Part shown: positions 9,044 through 18,354 of the stretch, piece by piece
Numbering within the stretch: position 1 is the first letter of the stretch
Layout of the letters: each line of letters starts with the position of its first letter
From: Roseibium limicola
GTDB lineage: Bacteria > Pseudomonadota > Alphaproteobacteria > Rhizobiales > Stappiaceae
Assembly (NCBI RefSeq): GCF_017313085.1
Contig: NZ_JAFLNF010000002.1
Location: 62,001 to 126,000, forward strand
Reading direction: 5' to 3'
DNA: 64,000 nucleotides
Notes under the pieces: generated by a model
Told to the model about the DNA's origin: nothing
Seen by the model: the letters and a program-made list of their open reading frames with translations, nothing else
Databases searched by the model: none
Program-made: the position numbers and the translations under genes

Positions 9044-9955
9044 CTACGGGTTCCAGGTGCGGGTCAGGGCTGAGATCAGGGCCTGTACTGTAGGGCGTTC
9101 CAGATGACGTTCCATGGTCAGGAAATTCAGGCTGGCGGGTACGCTGACGGCCTCGGCAACCGCCAGGCCGGAGGTTTGGCGCTCGTGCAGTGCGATGGAT
9201 TCCCGGCATAGGCTCAGGCCGACGCCGGCCCTCACCATTTCCAGCATGGAGGCTTCCTGGTCGACCAGCGCGACCACGTTCTGCCGGGTGTGATACTTGT
9301 CTGAAATCGCGGCCAGAAGCCCGTGATGGGCCGACGTCGGCGGCGTACCGATCCAGGGCAGGGCGGCAAGCGCTGCCCAATCGGCATGTTCCACCCGTGA
9401 CTGCCAGCCTGGCGGAGCAATAACCCGGTAAGAGAACTCTGCGAGTTCAATCCGGTGCAGCGGTTCATCACCTTGCTGCGGCAGGGTTGCATCCGGAGCG
9501 CAGAGGAAGAACCCTGCGTCGATCTGGCCGCGCGTCAGCCGGTTCAGGATGTCTCCGCTGACGGCGTGGCCAAGCTCCGTCGTGATGTCCGGAAACTCCG
9601 AACGCAGCCGCTTCAACAGCGGGCCCAGGCGGATAAAATCCGGATCAACGATCGTACCTATGCGTAGGGTTCCTGCGATGCGGCCGCTGCGGCGCCGGGC
9701 ACTTCTCCGAAAATCCGCCATTGCCTCCAGCACCTGATCCGCCTTGGCGACCAGAGCTGTCCCATCGTCAGTCAGCTCCAGACCGTTGCTTGTCCTGCGA
9801 AAAAAGGTGGTTCCGGTTTCCTGCGCCAGTCGCTTCAACTGATGACTGACCGCCGGCTGAGTCAGGTTGAGGATCTCTGCGGCGCGCGAAACACTGCCCT
9901 CTCGGGCGACGGTAGCAAAAGCCAGGAGGGCGTTGATGTTGAGCAGGTGAGCCAT
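9044..9955 (-). CDS. LysR-family transcriptional regulator
   Basis: A 303-residue LysR-type regulator: helix-turn-helix at about residues 5-65 (ALLAFATVAREGSVSRAAEI, LTQPAVSHQLKRLAQETG) and an effector domain to the C-terminus. It is convergent with the hydrolase gene (19 bp apart) and divergent from the GMC oxidoreductase, with an AT-rich 94-bp spacer (9956-10049). It most likely regulates the oxidoreductase gene and perhaps itself. Confidence 0.9.
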   Translation of the reverse strand: MAHLLNINALLAFATVAREGSVSRAAEILNLTQPAVSHQLKRLAQETGTTFFRRTSNGLELTDDGTALVAKADQVLEAMADFRRSARRRSGRIAGTLRIGTIVDPDFIRLGPLLKRLRSEFPDITTELGHAVSGDILNRLTRGQIDAGFFLCAPDATLPQQGDEPLHRIELAEFSYRVIAPPGWQSRVEHADWAALAALPWIGTPPTSAHHGLLAAISDKYHTRQNVVALVDQEASMLEMVRAGVGLSLCRESIALHERQTSGLAVAEAVSVPASLNFLTMERHLERPTVQALISALTRTWNP

Positions 9956-10049
9956 ATAAATATTTTTAATATCATTCTGAGGGAATTGTCATTGGATATT
10001 TTCGTCCGCGCTCGCTAGCAATTCTGGCAATGGGTTGAGGGAGGAAACT

Positions 10050-11708
10050 ATGCCGGGCGACTTGACGTTTGATTATATCGTGGTGGGCGCAGGGACAGCC
10101 GGTTGTCTGCTGGCCAATCGCCTGAGCGCCGATCCCAACAACCGCGTCCTGTTGCTGGAAGCTGGCAAGCCCGACAACTACCACTGGATCCACATTCCTG
10201 TCGGCTACCTCTACTGCATCGGCAACCCGCGCGCCGACTGGCTCTACAACACCGAACCGGATAAAGGACTGAACGGTCGTAGTTTGCGCTATCCGCGCGG
10301 CAAGACGCTCGGCGGCTGCTCGTCAATCAATGGTATGATCTACATGCGCGGTCAGGCGCGCGACTATGATGCCTGGGCGAAGATCACTGGCGAAGACGCC
10401 TGGTCCTGGGACAGCAGTCTGCAGGATTTCAAGCGCCACGAGGATCACCACAAGCTCGACAAGGGTGCTGATCCGGAAACCGGCCACAACAGTCGCTTTT
10501 CCGACATGCATGGCTCCGGCGGGGAATGGCGGGTGGAAAAGCAGCGATTGCGCTGGGATGTACTCGACAGTTTTGCTGATGCCGCTGAACAGATTGGCGT
10601 CGAGAAGACCGATGACTTCAATTCAGGCGATAATGCCGGCGTCGGTTATTTTGACGTCAATCAGCGCTCCGGTTGGCGGTGGAACACCTCCAAGGCATTC
10701 CTGCGTCCCATAAAAAACCGCAAGAACCTGACGGTCTGGACCGAGGCACTGGTGGAAAAGTTGACTTTCGATCAGGCCGATGGTCTGCGCTGCAATGGTG
10801 CCGTCGTCCAGCGCGCCGGTCAGTCCGTCAGTGTTTCCGCGCGCAAGGAAGTGGTCCTGTCCGCGGGGGCAATCAACTCACCGCAGATCCTGCAGGTCTC
10901 TGGCGTCGGTCCGGCCGGTCTGTTGCAGAGCCACGGCATCGATGTGGTGCTGGATGCGCCGGGCGTTGGTGAAAATCTTCAGGACCATCTGCAGATCCGG
11001 GCGGTCTTCAAGGTGGCCGGCACCAAGACGCTGAACGCGCTTGCCTCTACGCTTTTCGGCAAGGCGATGATCGGTCTGGAGTATGTTGCCAAGCGCTCCG
11101 GCCCGATGAGCATGGCCCCCAGCCAGCTCGGGGCTTTTACCCGCTCTGACCCGGCCCGTCCGCACGCCAATCTGGAATATCATGTTCAGCCGCTCAGCCT
11201 GGATGCCTTCGGCGAGCCGCTTCATGCCTTTCCGGCCATCACGGTGTCGGTCTGCAATCTGAACCCTTCGTCTCGCGGTCATGTGCGCATCGGCTCAGGC
11301 GACTTTCGCGATGCGCCAAAAATCCTGCCGAACTATCTGGACACGGAGGAAGACCGGAAGGTTGCCGCAGACAGCCTGCGGCAGGTGCGCCAGATCATGG
11401 CCCAGCCGGCCATGGCGGCCTATGCCCCGGAAGAGCATAAGCCGGGCGTTCAGTATCAAAGCGATGCAGAGCTGGCGAAACTGGCCGGTGACATTGCCAA
11501 TACGATTTTCCATCCCGTCGGCACTGTCCGCATGGGGCGCGCTGATGATGCGGCAGCGCCGCTCGATCCGCATCTGCGGGTCAAGGGAGTTGCCGGATTG
11601 CGCGTGGTCGATGCGTCGATCATGCCCGAAATCACCAGCGGAAACACCAATTCGCCCACCCTGATGATTGCCGAAAAGGCATCTCAGTGGATCCTGGCAG
11701 GAGCGTGA
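10050..11708 (+). CDS. GMC-family FAD oxidoreductase (choline/alcohol dehydrogenase-like)
   Basis: A 552-residue flavoprotein that oxidises an alcohol to an aldehyde. The N-terminal FAD dinucleotide fold reads YIVVGAGTAGCLLANRLS; the first GMC signature GKTLGGCSSINGMIYMRG follows near residue 88; the second (GAINSPQILQVSGVGP) is near residue 275. The C-terminal region holds the catalytic histidine in FHPVGTVRMG and an asparagine in TSGNTNSPTLM, plus the FAD-contacting LRVVDASIMPEI. ATG 10050 follows GGGAGGAAACT; the TTG at 10035 is rejected. Whether the substrate is choline, an amino alcohol or another alcohol is undetermined; the position beside a polyamine-type operon makes an amino alcohol plausible. 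Confidence 0.88.
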   Translation: MPGDLTFDYIVVGAGTAGCLLANRLSADPNNRVLLLEAGKPDNYHWIHIPVGYLYCIGNPRADWLYNTEPDKGLNGRSLRYPRGKTLGGCSSINGMIYMRGQARDYDAWAKITGEDAWSWDSSLQDFKRHEDHHKLDKGADPETGHNSRFSDMHGSGGEWRVEKQRLRWDVLDSFADAAEQIGVEKTDDFNSGDNAGVGYFDVNQRSGWRWNTSKAFLRPIKNRKNLTVWTEALVEKLTFDQADGLRCNGAVVQRAGQSVSVSARKEVVLSAGAINSPQILQVSGVGPAGLLQSHGIDVVLDAPGVGENLQDHLQIRAVFKVAGTKTLNALASTLFGKAMIGLEYVAKRSGPMSMAPSQLGAFTRSDPARPHANLEYHVQPLSLDAFGEPLHAFPAITVSVCNLNPSSRGHVRIGSGDFRDAPKILPNYLDTEEDRKVAADSLRQVRQIMAQPAMAAYAPEEHKPGVQYQSDAELAKLAGDIANTIFHPVGTVRMGRADDAAAPLDPHLRVKGVAGLRVVDASIMPEITSGNTNSPTLMIAEKASQWILAGA

Positions 11709-11799
11709 GGCACCGGGCTGACCCGTTGGCGTGTCAAGAGATGTGATAGGCGGTAGCACCCCTGAGATGAGTGCCGCATTGCGCAGAATGGGTAAGCAC

Positions 11800-13695
11800 T
11801 TACCGTTTTGGCATGGCATAGTGGCGCAGGTGGCGTTTCTGGGCGGCGATGCGGAATTGGGCATTGGCGGCGCCATATCCGGAATAGCCGCCTTTTCTTT
11901 CGACGATCTCGAAGAAAAAACCTTCCGCATAGGTCGGACTGTAGAGCTGGAAATACTCGCCGCCCTGATCGTCCCGGTCGTAGAGAATGCCGCGCTGCTT
12001 GAGCATTTCCATGCGGTCTTCCTCCAGGCCGAATCGCGCATCCAGGTCATCGTAGTAGTTGGGCGAGATCACCAGCGGTTTGAAACCGTTGCTTGTCAAA
12101 GCCTCCACCGTCTTGAAGATGTCGTGGCATTCGAACGCGAGATGCTGAACCGGCGAGCCGAAGCTTTCCTCCAGAAAGCGTCCTGCAAAGGTTCGTGCGT
12201 TTTCGGCCCCGTTAAGAGTCACGCGGAAGCTGCCGTCGGCGTTCTCGATGGCCTGACTGCGGACGAGACCGGCTGGATCGACCACATCAACCATCGGCGT
12301 CTTGTGAGTGTCAAACAGCGAGGTGTTGAAAAGAAGCCACGTGAGCATGTCTTCATAGGGCATGGTCTCGGCCACATGATCAACACGGGTCAGGCCCGCG
12401 TTGATGACATTAGCCCCGGTGCTGAGTGGCGTGAATTCCGTTTCCCAGACCTTCGCAAGATCACCTGACCTATCGACAAAATGCATGATCCCGCCTCCCA
12501 GTCCGCGGATCGCGGGGATTTCCAGCTCTCCCGGTCCGACAGGCTGAGAGAAGGGCGCAGCTCCGAGGGCCTTGGCACGTTCGACCGTTGCCTTGGCATC
12601 TGACACTTTCAGCCCGATGTCGCACACATTGGTGCCATGGGTCAGATAGGAGGAATGGGCAAACCCGGTCTGGTCCGTATTGACGACAATTCGGATATCG
12701 CCCTGCTGCCAAAGGTCAACCGCCTTGGCGATATGCCGTTTGGTCTTGGCAAAGCCGAGGGTGGAGAGCATGGCACCGAGTTCGCTGGCTTCCTGCTCGT
12801 TTGCAGCGAATTCAACGAACTCGATCCCTTCCACTTCGACGCGGGGTGGCATCGACGGCACCTCGATCTTGATGTCGGGTTCGGTGCGGCGAACCTGGTC
12901 CATCAGGTAGACGAGTGAGCGGTGACCATCCTGTGAAATCGAGCGGGCAGACCCGCCGCGGAATTGGTCGTTGAAGATCTCCAGAGAGATCACACCGTCA
13001 TATCCTGTGGCCGCAATCGCGCTCATGAAGCCGGTGACGTCCAGATCGCCTTCGCCCGGCATGTTGCGGAAGTGGCGGCTCCAGTACAGCAGGTCCATGT
13101 CGATCATCGGCGCATCGGCCAGCTGAACGAAGAAGATCTTGTTGCCCGGAATGGAGCGGATGCTCTCGTTGGGAACCTTGCGGGCAAGCGAATGGAAGGT
13201 GTCGAGGATCAGACCGACCTGATCATGGTCGGCCCGGCGGACAATTTCCCAGGCGTCGCGGTGGTCATTGATGTAGCGACCCCAGGCCAGCGCCTCATAG
13301 CCAATGCGCACACCATGCTCTTTTGCAACATCACCCAGCGCGTTGAGGTCGTTCGCCGCACGGTCGATGCCTCCAAGCGCCAGTGGAGAGACATTGGAGC
13401 AGATCAGTACCAGATCAGTGCCCAGCTCGTTCATCAGGTTGAACTTCCGCCTGGCCCGTTCGAACGCCCTGGAGCGTTGCGGTTCTGGCATTCCCTCAAA
13501 GTCGCGAAACGGCTGAAACAGAGAGATTTCCAACCCGTGATCGCGCACCATCTTGCCAACGTCCCGAGGACTGGCGTCAAAGGCGAGAAAGTCGTTCTCG
13601 AAAATCTCCACCCCATCGAAACCGGCGGCAGCTATGGCCGCCAGTTTCTCACGCAGGTCTCCGGAAATCGAGACGGTCGCAATCGCGGTTTTCAT
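11800..13695 (-). CDS. quiC1: 3-dehydroshikimate dehydratase, fused TIM-barrel plus VOC/HPPD-like protein (QuiC1 type)
   Basis: A 631-residue two-domain protein. Residues 1 to about 275 form a xylose-isomerase-like TIM barrel with the expected metal ligands: GYEALAWG, LILDTFHSL, FVQLADAP and SLEIFND supply Glu, Asp, Gln and Glu. Residues about 290-625 form a 4-hydroxyphenylpyruvate dioxygenase-like VOC domain (VEFAANEQEASELGAML, LTRVDHVAETM, HLAFECHDIFKTV, FFFEIVERKGGY). This fusion is known for QuiC1, which converts 3-dehydroshikimate to protocatechuate. The start at 13695 (MKTAIATVS) is chosen because a longer reading would enter the TRAP gene. It is the last gene of an operon with the TRAP transporter and a shikimate dehydrogenase, supporting quinate/shikimate catabolism. 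Confidence 0.88.
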   Translation of the reverse strand: MKTAIATVSISGDLREKLAAIAAAGFDGVEIFENDFLAFDASPRDVGKMVRDHGLEISLFQPFRDFEGMPEPQRSRAFERARRKFNLMNELGTDLVLICSNVSPLALGGIDRAANDLNALGDVAKEHGVRIGYEALAWGRYINDHRDAWEIVRRADHDQVGLILDTFHSLARKVPNESIRSIPGNKIFFVQLADAPMIDMDLLYWSRHFRNMPGEGDLDVTGFMSAIAATGYDGVISLEIFNDQFRGGSARSISQDGHRSLVYLMDQVRRTEPDIKIEVPSMPPRVEVEGIEFVEFAANEQEASELGAMLSTLGFAKTKRHIAKAVDLWQQGDIRIVVNTDQTGFAHSSYLTHGTNVCDIGLKVSDAKATVERAKALGAAPFSQPVGPGELEIPAIRGLGGGIMHFVDRSGDLAKVWETEFTPLSTGANVINAGLTRVDHVAETMPYEDMLTWLLFNTSLFDTHKTPMVDVVDPAGLVRSQAIENADGSFRVTLNGAENARTFAGRFLEESFGSPVQHLAFECHDIFKTVEALTSNGFKPLVISPNYYDDLDARFGLEEDRMEMLKQRGILYDRDDQGGEYFQLYSPTYAEGFFFEIVERKGGYSGYGAANAQFRIAAQKRHLRHYAMPKR

Positions 13696-13712
13696 CTGAA
13701 GTTTTCTCTCGA

Positions 13713-14987
13713 TCAATAGCCGAACAAGCGCGGCAGCCAGAGGACAGTTGAAGGCATGAATGTGAGGATGAAGAGCACCAGAACCTCCACCAGGAAGAAC
13801 GGTAGGATGGCCCTGGTTATTCGGGCCATGCCGACTTGCGCGACCCCTTCGGCGACGAAGAGACACAGGCCAAGGGGCGGTGTGATCAGGCCGATCATCA
13901 GATTGAAGATCACCAGAATGCCGAAGTGCACGGGATCCACACCCAGCCCGACGGCAATTGGGTGAAGGATCGGCACAAGCACCAGCATCGCCGCAATACC
14001 CTCCAGAAACAGGCCGACGAAGAGGAACAGCAGCATCGCAGCCAGCAGGAACGTCGTCTGGCTATCGACGTTTGTCAGTACCCAGTCGGTCAGCATGTTG
14101 GGCACGCGGTTGTAGGTCAGCACCCAGTTGGCAGCCGATACCGCACTGATGATGATCAGGATCACCGAGCTGTCGCGCATGGCCCCGGCGAAAAGGCGCG
14201 GCAGAGCGGACAGTTCGATGTTGCGATAAACGAACAGTCCGAGGATCAGCGCATAGGCAACCGCGAAACTGGCCGCCTCTGTCGGCGTGACGATGCCCAG
14301 CAAAATAGATCCGACGACGAAAACCGGCATCAGCAGCGGGAGAATGCCGCCCAAGACTGCCGAGCGCGCAGACGGAATTTCCATGTCGTCATCTACGTCG
14401 GACTGGTCGATCTTGACTGTCAGCATGACATAGGCAGACAGGAAGACAGCCAGCAGGATGCCCGGCATCACACCGGCAAGAAAGAGCGCTGGGACCGAGA
14501 CGCCAGAGACGATCAAGGCATAGATGATCACCGGAATAGACGGCGGAATGATCGGCCCGATGACCGAAGAAGCTGCCGTGAGCGCGGCAGCGAAAGCCCG
14601 CGAATAGCCGTGCTTTTCCATTTCCGGAATAAACACGCGGCCAAGTGCAGAGGTATCAGCCACAGCGGAGCCCGACAGACCGGCAAAGATCACAGAGGCC
14701 CAGATGTTGACCAGTGCCAGACCGCCACGCAGACGGCCCACAAGCACGTTTGCGAAGGCAATGATACGGCCGGTGATGCCGCTTTCATTCATCACTTCGC
14801 CGGCCAGCACGAACAACGGGATAGCCAGAAGCGGGAAGGAGTTCATGCCCTTGAACATCTCCGTTGCGACAATACGCAGGGAGTAGGGGGCTTCGCCGAA
14901 GCCCATAAAGACCAGCATGCTGGCGAAAATCGTCACGGCGATGGGCACACCGGCGACCAGCAGCAGGATAAACAGCGCGTAGATCAT
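13713..14987 (-). CDS. TRAP transporter large permease (DctM family)
   Basis: A 424-residue polytopic membrane protein with about 12 hydrophobic helices, the sodium-coupled translocation subunit of a TRAP importer. Family-typical segments include ANVLVGRLRGGLALVNIWAS, GLSGSAVADTSALGRVFIPE, SSVIGPIIPPSIPVIIYAL, FVVGSILLGIVTPTEAASFA and LMIGLITPPLGLCLFVAEGV. It begins 1 bp after the small-subunit stop and ends 17 bp before quiC1. With the neighbours it probably imports shikimate, quinate or 3-dehydroshikimate. Confidence 0.93.
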   Translation of the reverse strand: MIYALFILLLVAGVPIAVTIFASMLVFMGFGEAPYSLRIVATEMFKGMNSFPLLAIPLFVLAGEVMNESGITGRIIAFANVLVGRLRGGLALVNIWASVIFAGLSGSAVADTSALGRVFIPEMEKHGYSRAFAAALTAASSVIGPIIPPSIPVIIYALIVSGVSVPALFLAGVMPGILLAVFLSAYVMLTVKIDQSDVDDDMEIPSARSAVLGGILPLLMPVFVVGSILLGIVTPTEAASFAVAYALILGLFVYRNIELSALPRLFAGAMRDSSVILIIISAVSAANWVLTYNRVPNMLTDWVLTNVDSQTTFLLAAMLLFLFVGLFLEGIAAMLVLVPILHPIAVGLGVDPVHFGILVIFNLMIGLITPPLGLCLFVAEGVAQVGMARITRAILPFFLVEVLVLFILTFMPSTVLWLPRLFGY

Positions 14988-14988
14988 C

Positions 14989-15519
14989 TTATGCTGCCTT
15001 CTTGTTGGCCGAGAGGCGTTCGATAAAGCGGATCAGGGCAGCAACGGCCAGAATGGCGCCGCCGATGGCCATGGCATATTGCCAGGTGCCGACCTTGCCG
15101 ATCCAGTTCAGCCATTCCAGGCCAGTGGTGTCGGCAAGCCAACGTCCGGTGGAGCGCAGGCCGGAAGAGGTGATATGGCCGCGTCGTGCTGCGTATTCAT
15201 GTCCGGACACCATCAGTCCGACGCCGGCAGCAACGGTGATGAGATCGACTGCCGCAAAAAGGCGTTCGCGCAGTCGGAAGGACAGAAAATCCGTGAAGAT
15301 CGTAAAACGGATGTGGCGGTCCTGGAGATAGGCCAGGGCCAATCCGAACATCACGCCGTAAATGGTCAGATAGATGGGAAGCTCTTCACCCCAGGACACC
15401 GATTCACCGACGGTGTATCGACGCAGCGAATTGATGAAGATGATGGCGAAGACAAGCGCCATTGACAGGCCTGCGCCAAAGCCGAACAAGCGGCGCGCAA
15501 GAAAACCGACCATAGACAT
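14989..15519 (-). CDS. TRAP transporter small permease (DctQ family)
   Basis: A 176-residue membrane protein with four predicted helices (LSMALVFAIIFINSLRRY near the N-terminus; YAMAIGGAILAVAALIRFIE near the end). The pair SVSWGEELPIYLTIY near residues 39-53 is the typical DctQ motif preceding the second helix. It forms the membrane complex with the DctM subunit encoded immediately downstream. Confidence 0.9.
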   Translation of the reverse strand: MSMVGFLARRLFGFGAGLSMALVFAIIFINSLRRYTVGESVSWGEELPIYLTIYGVMFGLALAYLQDRHIRFTIFTDFLSFRLRERLFAAVDLITVAAGVGLMVSGHEYAARRGHITSSGLRSTGRWLADTTGLEWLNWIGKVGTWQYAMAIGGAILAVAALIRFIERLSANKKAA

Positions 15520-15576
15520 GATATTCGTCCTGAAAAAGGGGACCCGGACAAGCCCGCCCGGGTCCTTCGTTATTGC

Positions 15577-16584
15577 TTATTCGCTGGCCGAAGCGGTCGC
15601 CGTCTGGAGACGATCGATCCATTCTGCATCCGCGCCGAGTTCACCGCGCAGATAGTCAATCACAGCTGGCTGAGCTTTTTCAGCAAAAGCTGCGATTTCG
15701 TCGGCTGTTGGAGAATAGACCTGCATGCCTTCTTCCTGAACCTTGTTGACACCTTCAGCCGAAGTCCACTGCTGAATGGAGCGGCCCATGTTGCCGGCGA
15801 CGACGGCAGCGCGCTTCACGACGGCCTGATCTGCGGCCGAAAGACCAGAGAAGAACTCGTCAGAGATGACAAGGAAATCAGCCGCGTAGACGTGACCATC
15901 GAGGGTCATGTACTTCTGCAGCTTGTGCAGGCCGTTGTTGTAGATCACGCCGACCGGGTTTTCCTGACCATCGACAACACCGGTGGACAGTGCGTTCGGC
16001 AGTTCGGTCCAGGCAATCGGGGTCGGCTCGCCACCCAGCCCATTGACCATTTCCAGGTACAACGGGATTGGCTGAACGCGGAACTTCAGGCCCTGCATGT
16101 CTTCCGGCTTGCGGATTTCACGGGTGTTGTTGGTGAAGTTACGGAAACCAGTTTCGCCATATGCAAGTGTGCGCAGGCCGGTCTGCTCCAGGCAATGTTC
16201 CGCGAGCGCGTCGCCGAATTCGCCGTCCAGAACCTTCCACGCAATGGTTGCGGAAGAGAAGGTGTAGGGAATGTCCAGAACGGAAGCCGCCGGGCAAACT
16301 TTTGACATGGCGCCGGAGATCAGAACCATCTGAGTGACATTGTCGATCGCCTGGTTGACCAGCTCGTCTTCGTTGCCGAGCGCACCGGCCGGGAACAGAT
16401 CGACGGTCAGATCGGTTTCGCCTTCAACGATGTTCTTGAAGACGTGTGCGGCCGCACCCTTCTTGGATGCAGTCCAGTCGTCCGGATCAACGTGAGCAAG
16501 ACGGATTGTCTGGGCATGAGCCGCGCTGGCCAGGCCGATGGAAAGCAGCGTACCGGCTGCCAGCTTCACAAAATTGAATTTCAT
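15577..16584 (-). CDS. TRAP transporter substrate-binding protein (DctP family)
   Basis: A 335-residue periplasmic binding protein. Start 16584 (MKFNFVKLAAG) gives a clean Sec signal ending at AAHAQ. DctP hallmarks are visible: GAAAHVFKNIVEGET, the stretch KPEDMQGLKFRVQPIP with the arginine that usually binds the ligand carboxylate, and ALSTGVVDGQENPVG. It lies between the aroE-like gene and the small permease gene, all in the same direction, so an aromatic-precursor acid such as shikimate or quinate is the inferred ligand. Confidence 0.92.
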   Translation of the reverse strand: MKFNFVKLAAGTLLSIGLASAAHAQTIRLAHVDPDDWTASKKGAAAHVFKNIVEGETDLTVDLFPAGALGNEDELVNQAIDNVTQMVLISGAMSKVCPAASVLDIPYTFSSATIAWKVLDGEFGDALAEHCLEQTGLRTLAYGETGFRNFTNNTREIRKPEDMQGLKFRVQPIPLYLEMVNGLGGEPTPIAWTELPNALSTGVVDGQENPVGVIYNNGLHKLQKYMTLDGHVYAADFLVISDEFFSGLSAADQAVVKRAAVVAGNMGRSIQQWTSAEGVNKVQEEGMQVYSPTADEIAAFAEKAQPAVIDYLRGELGADAEWIDRLQTATASASE

Positions 16585-16603
16585 ACTGTCCTCCCAAGAG
16601 ACG

Positions 16604-17488
16604 TTAGGTTTCCGCAGCTTCCTGCGAAAGAGTATCGAAGGCATCAAACGTTGCCTTCATCCGTACCGGGTCGGCAGACCGACCGGTAAAGAGCTGAAAG
16701 GCTCGCACGGCCTGGAACACTGCCATGCCGGAGCCGGGCAAGACGCGGCAGCCTTTGGCGCGCGCACTTGCAAGAAATTCGGTTTCCAAAGGGAAATACA
16801 CAATGTCGGCCACCCACAGATCCGGGTGGATCAGGTCGGCAGGGAAGGGCATCCCCGGTGATTTGGCCATGCCGACTGGTGTTGCATTGACCACTCCGTC
16901 CAGACCGGCGGTCGACTGTTCCGTGATCGCCGACAAGGCTTGCGCTGTAACGTCGGACCGGTTTCCGGCCACCTGCTCCGCCAAAGCCGCGGCCCGTTTC
17001 GGGTCTGCATCATAGATTTTCAGGCTTTTGACGCCGCAGTCAGCCAGTGCATGGGCAACGGCGACGCCAGCACCACCCGCACCGATCAACAGAACTTCGT
17101 CACGTTTTGCTCCGCCCATGCCACGGGTAAAGCCTTCGGCAAAGCCCCAGAGATCCGTGTTGTGGCCATAGGTCTTGCCATCGCGGAAGACAACCGTATT
17201 GACCGAGCCAACAGCCCGAGCGTTGTCCGAGAGCGTATCGAGCAGCGGCAGAATGTCGATCTTGTAGGGGAAGGTGATGTTCAATCCATCGAAGCCGGAC
17301 AGTTCCGCAGCGCGCACCAGATCAGCCAGTGCCGGAGCTCCGCTTGAGAATGTGTCTGTATCGATGATCTTGTAGACGGCGCGCATGCCCTGGGCTTGCG
17401 CTTCCGCCATATGCATCTCCGGCGTCCGGGATTTCTGGATCCCCTTGCCGATAAGACCAGCCAGCAAAGACCCTTTTTGGGTGCTCAT
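16604..17488 (-). CDS. Shikimate/quinate 5-dehydrogenase (AroE family)
   Basis: A 294-residue NAD(P)-dependent dehydrogenase. The substrate-binding domain has the catalytic lysine in NITFPYK and the paired aspartate in GHNTDLWGF; the cofactor domain has LLIGAGGAGVAVAHAL; the C-terminal part has NATPVGMAKSPGMPF and GSGMAVFQAVRAFQLFTG. Start 17488 follows GGGAGG. It is the first gene of the TRAP/quiC1 operon, so it likely acts in the catabolic direction, oxidising shikimate or quinate to the 3-dehydro acid, rather than being the biosynthetic aroE. Cofactor preference is not readable with certainty. Confidence 0.88.
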   Translation of the reverse strand: MSTQKGSLLAGLIGKGIQKSRTPEMHMAEAQAQGMRAVYKIIDTDTFSSGAPALADLVRAAELSGFDGLNITFPYKIDILPLLDTLSDNARAVGSVNTVVFRDGKTYGHNTDLWGFAEGFTRGMGGAKRDEVLLIGAGGAGVAVAHALADCGVKSLKIYDADPKRAAALAEQVAGNRSDVTAQALSAITEQSTAGLDGVVNATPVGMAKSPGMPFPADLIHPDLWVADIVYFPLETEFLASARAKGCRVLPGSGMAVFQAVRAFQLFTGRSADPVRMKATFDAFDTLSQEAAET

Positions 17489-17526
17489 GACCGGTTCCTC
17501 CCATTTCATTTCTTGTTGTGACGGAA

Positions 17527-17565
17527 ATTGTACTATTCAGTTAATTGTGTCAATCACTTTGTACA
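17527..17565 (-). promoter_or_regulatory. Candidate promoter and operator of the shikimate operon
   Basis: On the minus strand TTGACA (17548-17553) and TACAAT (17527-17532) lie 15 bp apart, a slightly tight sigma-70-type promoter pointing into the aroE-like gene. TTGTAC occurs on the plus strand at 17528-17533 and again at 17559-17564, 31 bp apart, bracketing the promoter; these could be binding sites for the divergent TetR-family protein encoded at 17618. Sequence match only. Confidence 0.45.
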
Positions 17566-17617
17566 CAGGGGTTAATTCTGCTATCCAGCAGCCTTGAGAG
17601 GGAGGCACCGAGCACAT

Positions 17618-18286
17618 ATGGCCGTTGAAGATTTCGCAGCAGCACCGAAGGGCGGAAAAACCGGGTGGAAACAAGACCCTGAGGGGGTTCGCGCGGATAT
17701 CCTGGCGACGGCTCTGGCAGAGTTTGCCGAGAGTGGTTTATCGGGCGCTCGCATGGATGAAATCGCGGCGAAAACCCGCACATCCAAGCGCATGATCTAC
17801 TACTACTTTGGGAGTAAGAACGAGCTGTATCAAAAGGCTCTGGAGGAATCCTACCGGGCAGTGCGCTCAGGCGAGGAAGCCTTGGAGCTGGATCACCTCG
17901 ACCCTGTATCCGCCCTCAAGCGACTGACGGAATTCACCTTCACCCACCACCGCGAGAACCCGAACTTCATCCGCCTCGTGATGATCGAGAACATCCACAA
18001 GGGGCAGTATCTGGCCCAATCGGATACGATCAAGAACCTCAACCGGGCCGCAATTGCCAACCTGGATGCACTCTATGAGAGGGGGGTCAAGACGGGCGTA
18101 TTCCGCGAAGGCCTGTCACCGCTTCGAATCCATTGGCTCATTTCGGCTATCAGCTTCTTCAACGTCTCCAACGCGACGACATTCTCTCTGCTGTTCGGCT
18201 CGGAGCTCTACGGAGACCTTGGCCAAAAAACCGCCTGCCAAGACGCCAGCGACGCCGTCCTGAATTTCGTTCGGGCGCAGCCGTAA
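17618..18286 (+). CDS. TetR-family transcriptional regulator
   Basis: A 222-residue regulator with an N-terminal TetR helix-turn-helix (about residues 25-72: ILATALAEFAESGLSGARMD, KTRTSKRMIYYYFGSKNELY) and an all-helical ligand domain carrying LKRLTEFTFTHHRENPNFIR. ATG 17618 is preferred, with GGAGG 12 bp upstream; a TTG at 17594 overlaps that site. It is divergent from the shikimate operon, with TTGTAC repeats between them, so it is probably its repressor. Ligand unknown, possibly an intermediate of that pathway. Confidence 0.9.
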   Translation: MAVEDFAAAPKGGKTGWKQDPEGVRADILATALAEFAESGLSGARMDEIAAKTRTSKRMIYYYFGSKNELYQKALEESYRAVRSGEEALELDHLDPVSALKRLTEFTFTHHRENPNFIRLVMIENIHKGQYLAQSDTIKNLNRAAIANLDALYERGVKTGVFREGLSPLRIHWLISAISFFNVSNATTFSLLFGSELYGDLGQKTACQDASDAVLNFVRAQP

Positions 18287-18354
18287 CAACCAAAAGTTCC
18301 AGCTTTGTGGAGGTAGTTTCCTTGGCTTTTCTCTGGTGCCGATGCCAGCGAGGC

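Noticed and set aside
13836..15026. A 396-codon plus-strand frame opposite the TRAP permease genes
   Set aside because: It mirrors clearly recognised DctM/DctQ genes and its His/Gln/Asp-rich translation is typical of an antisense shadow.
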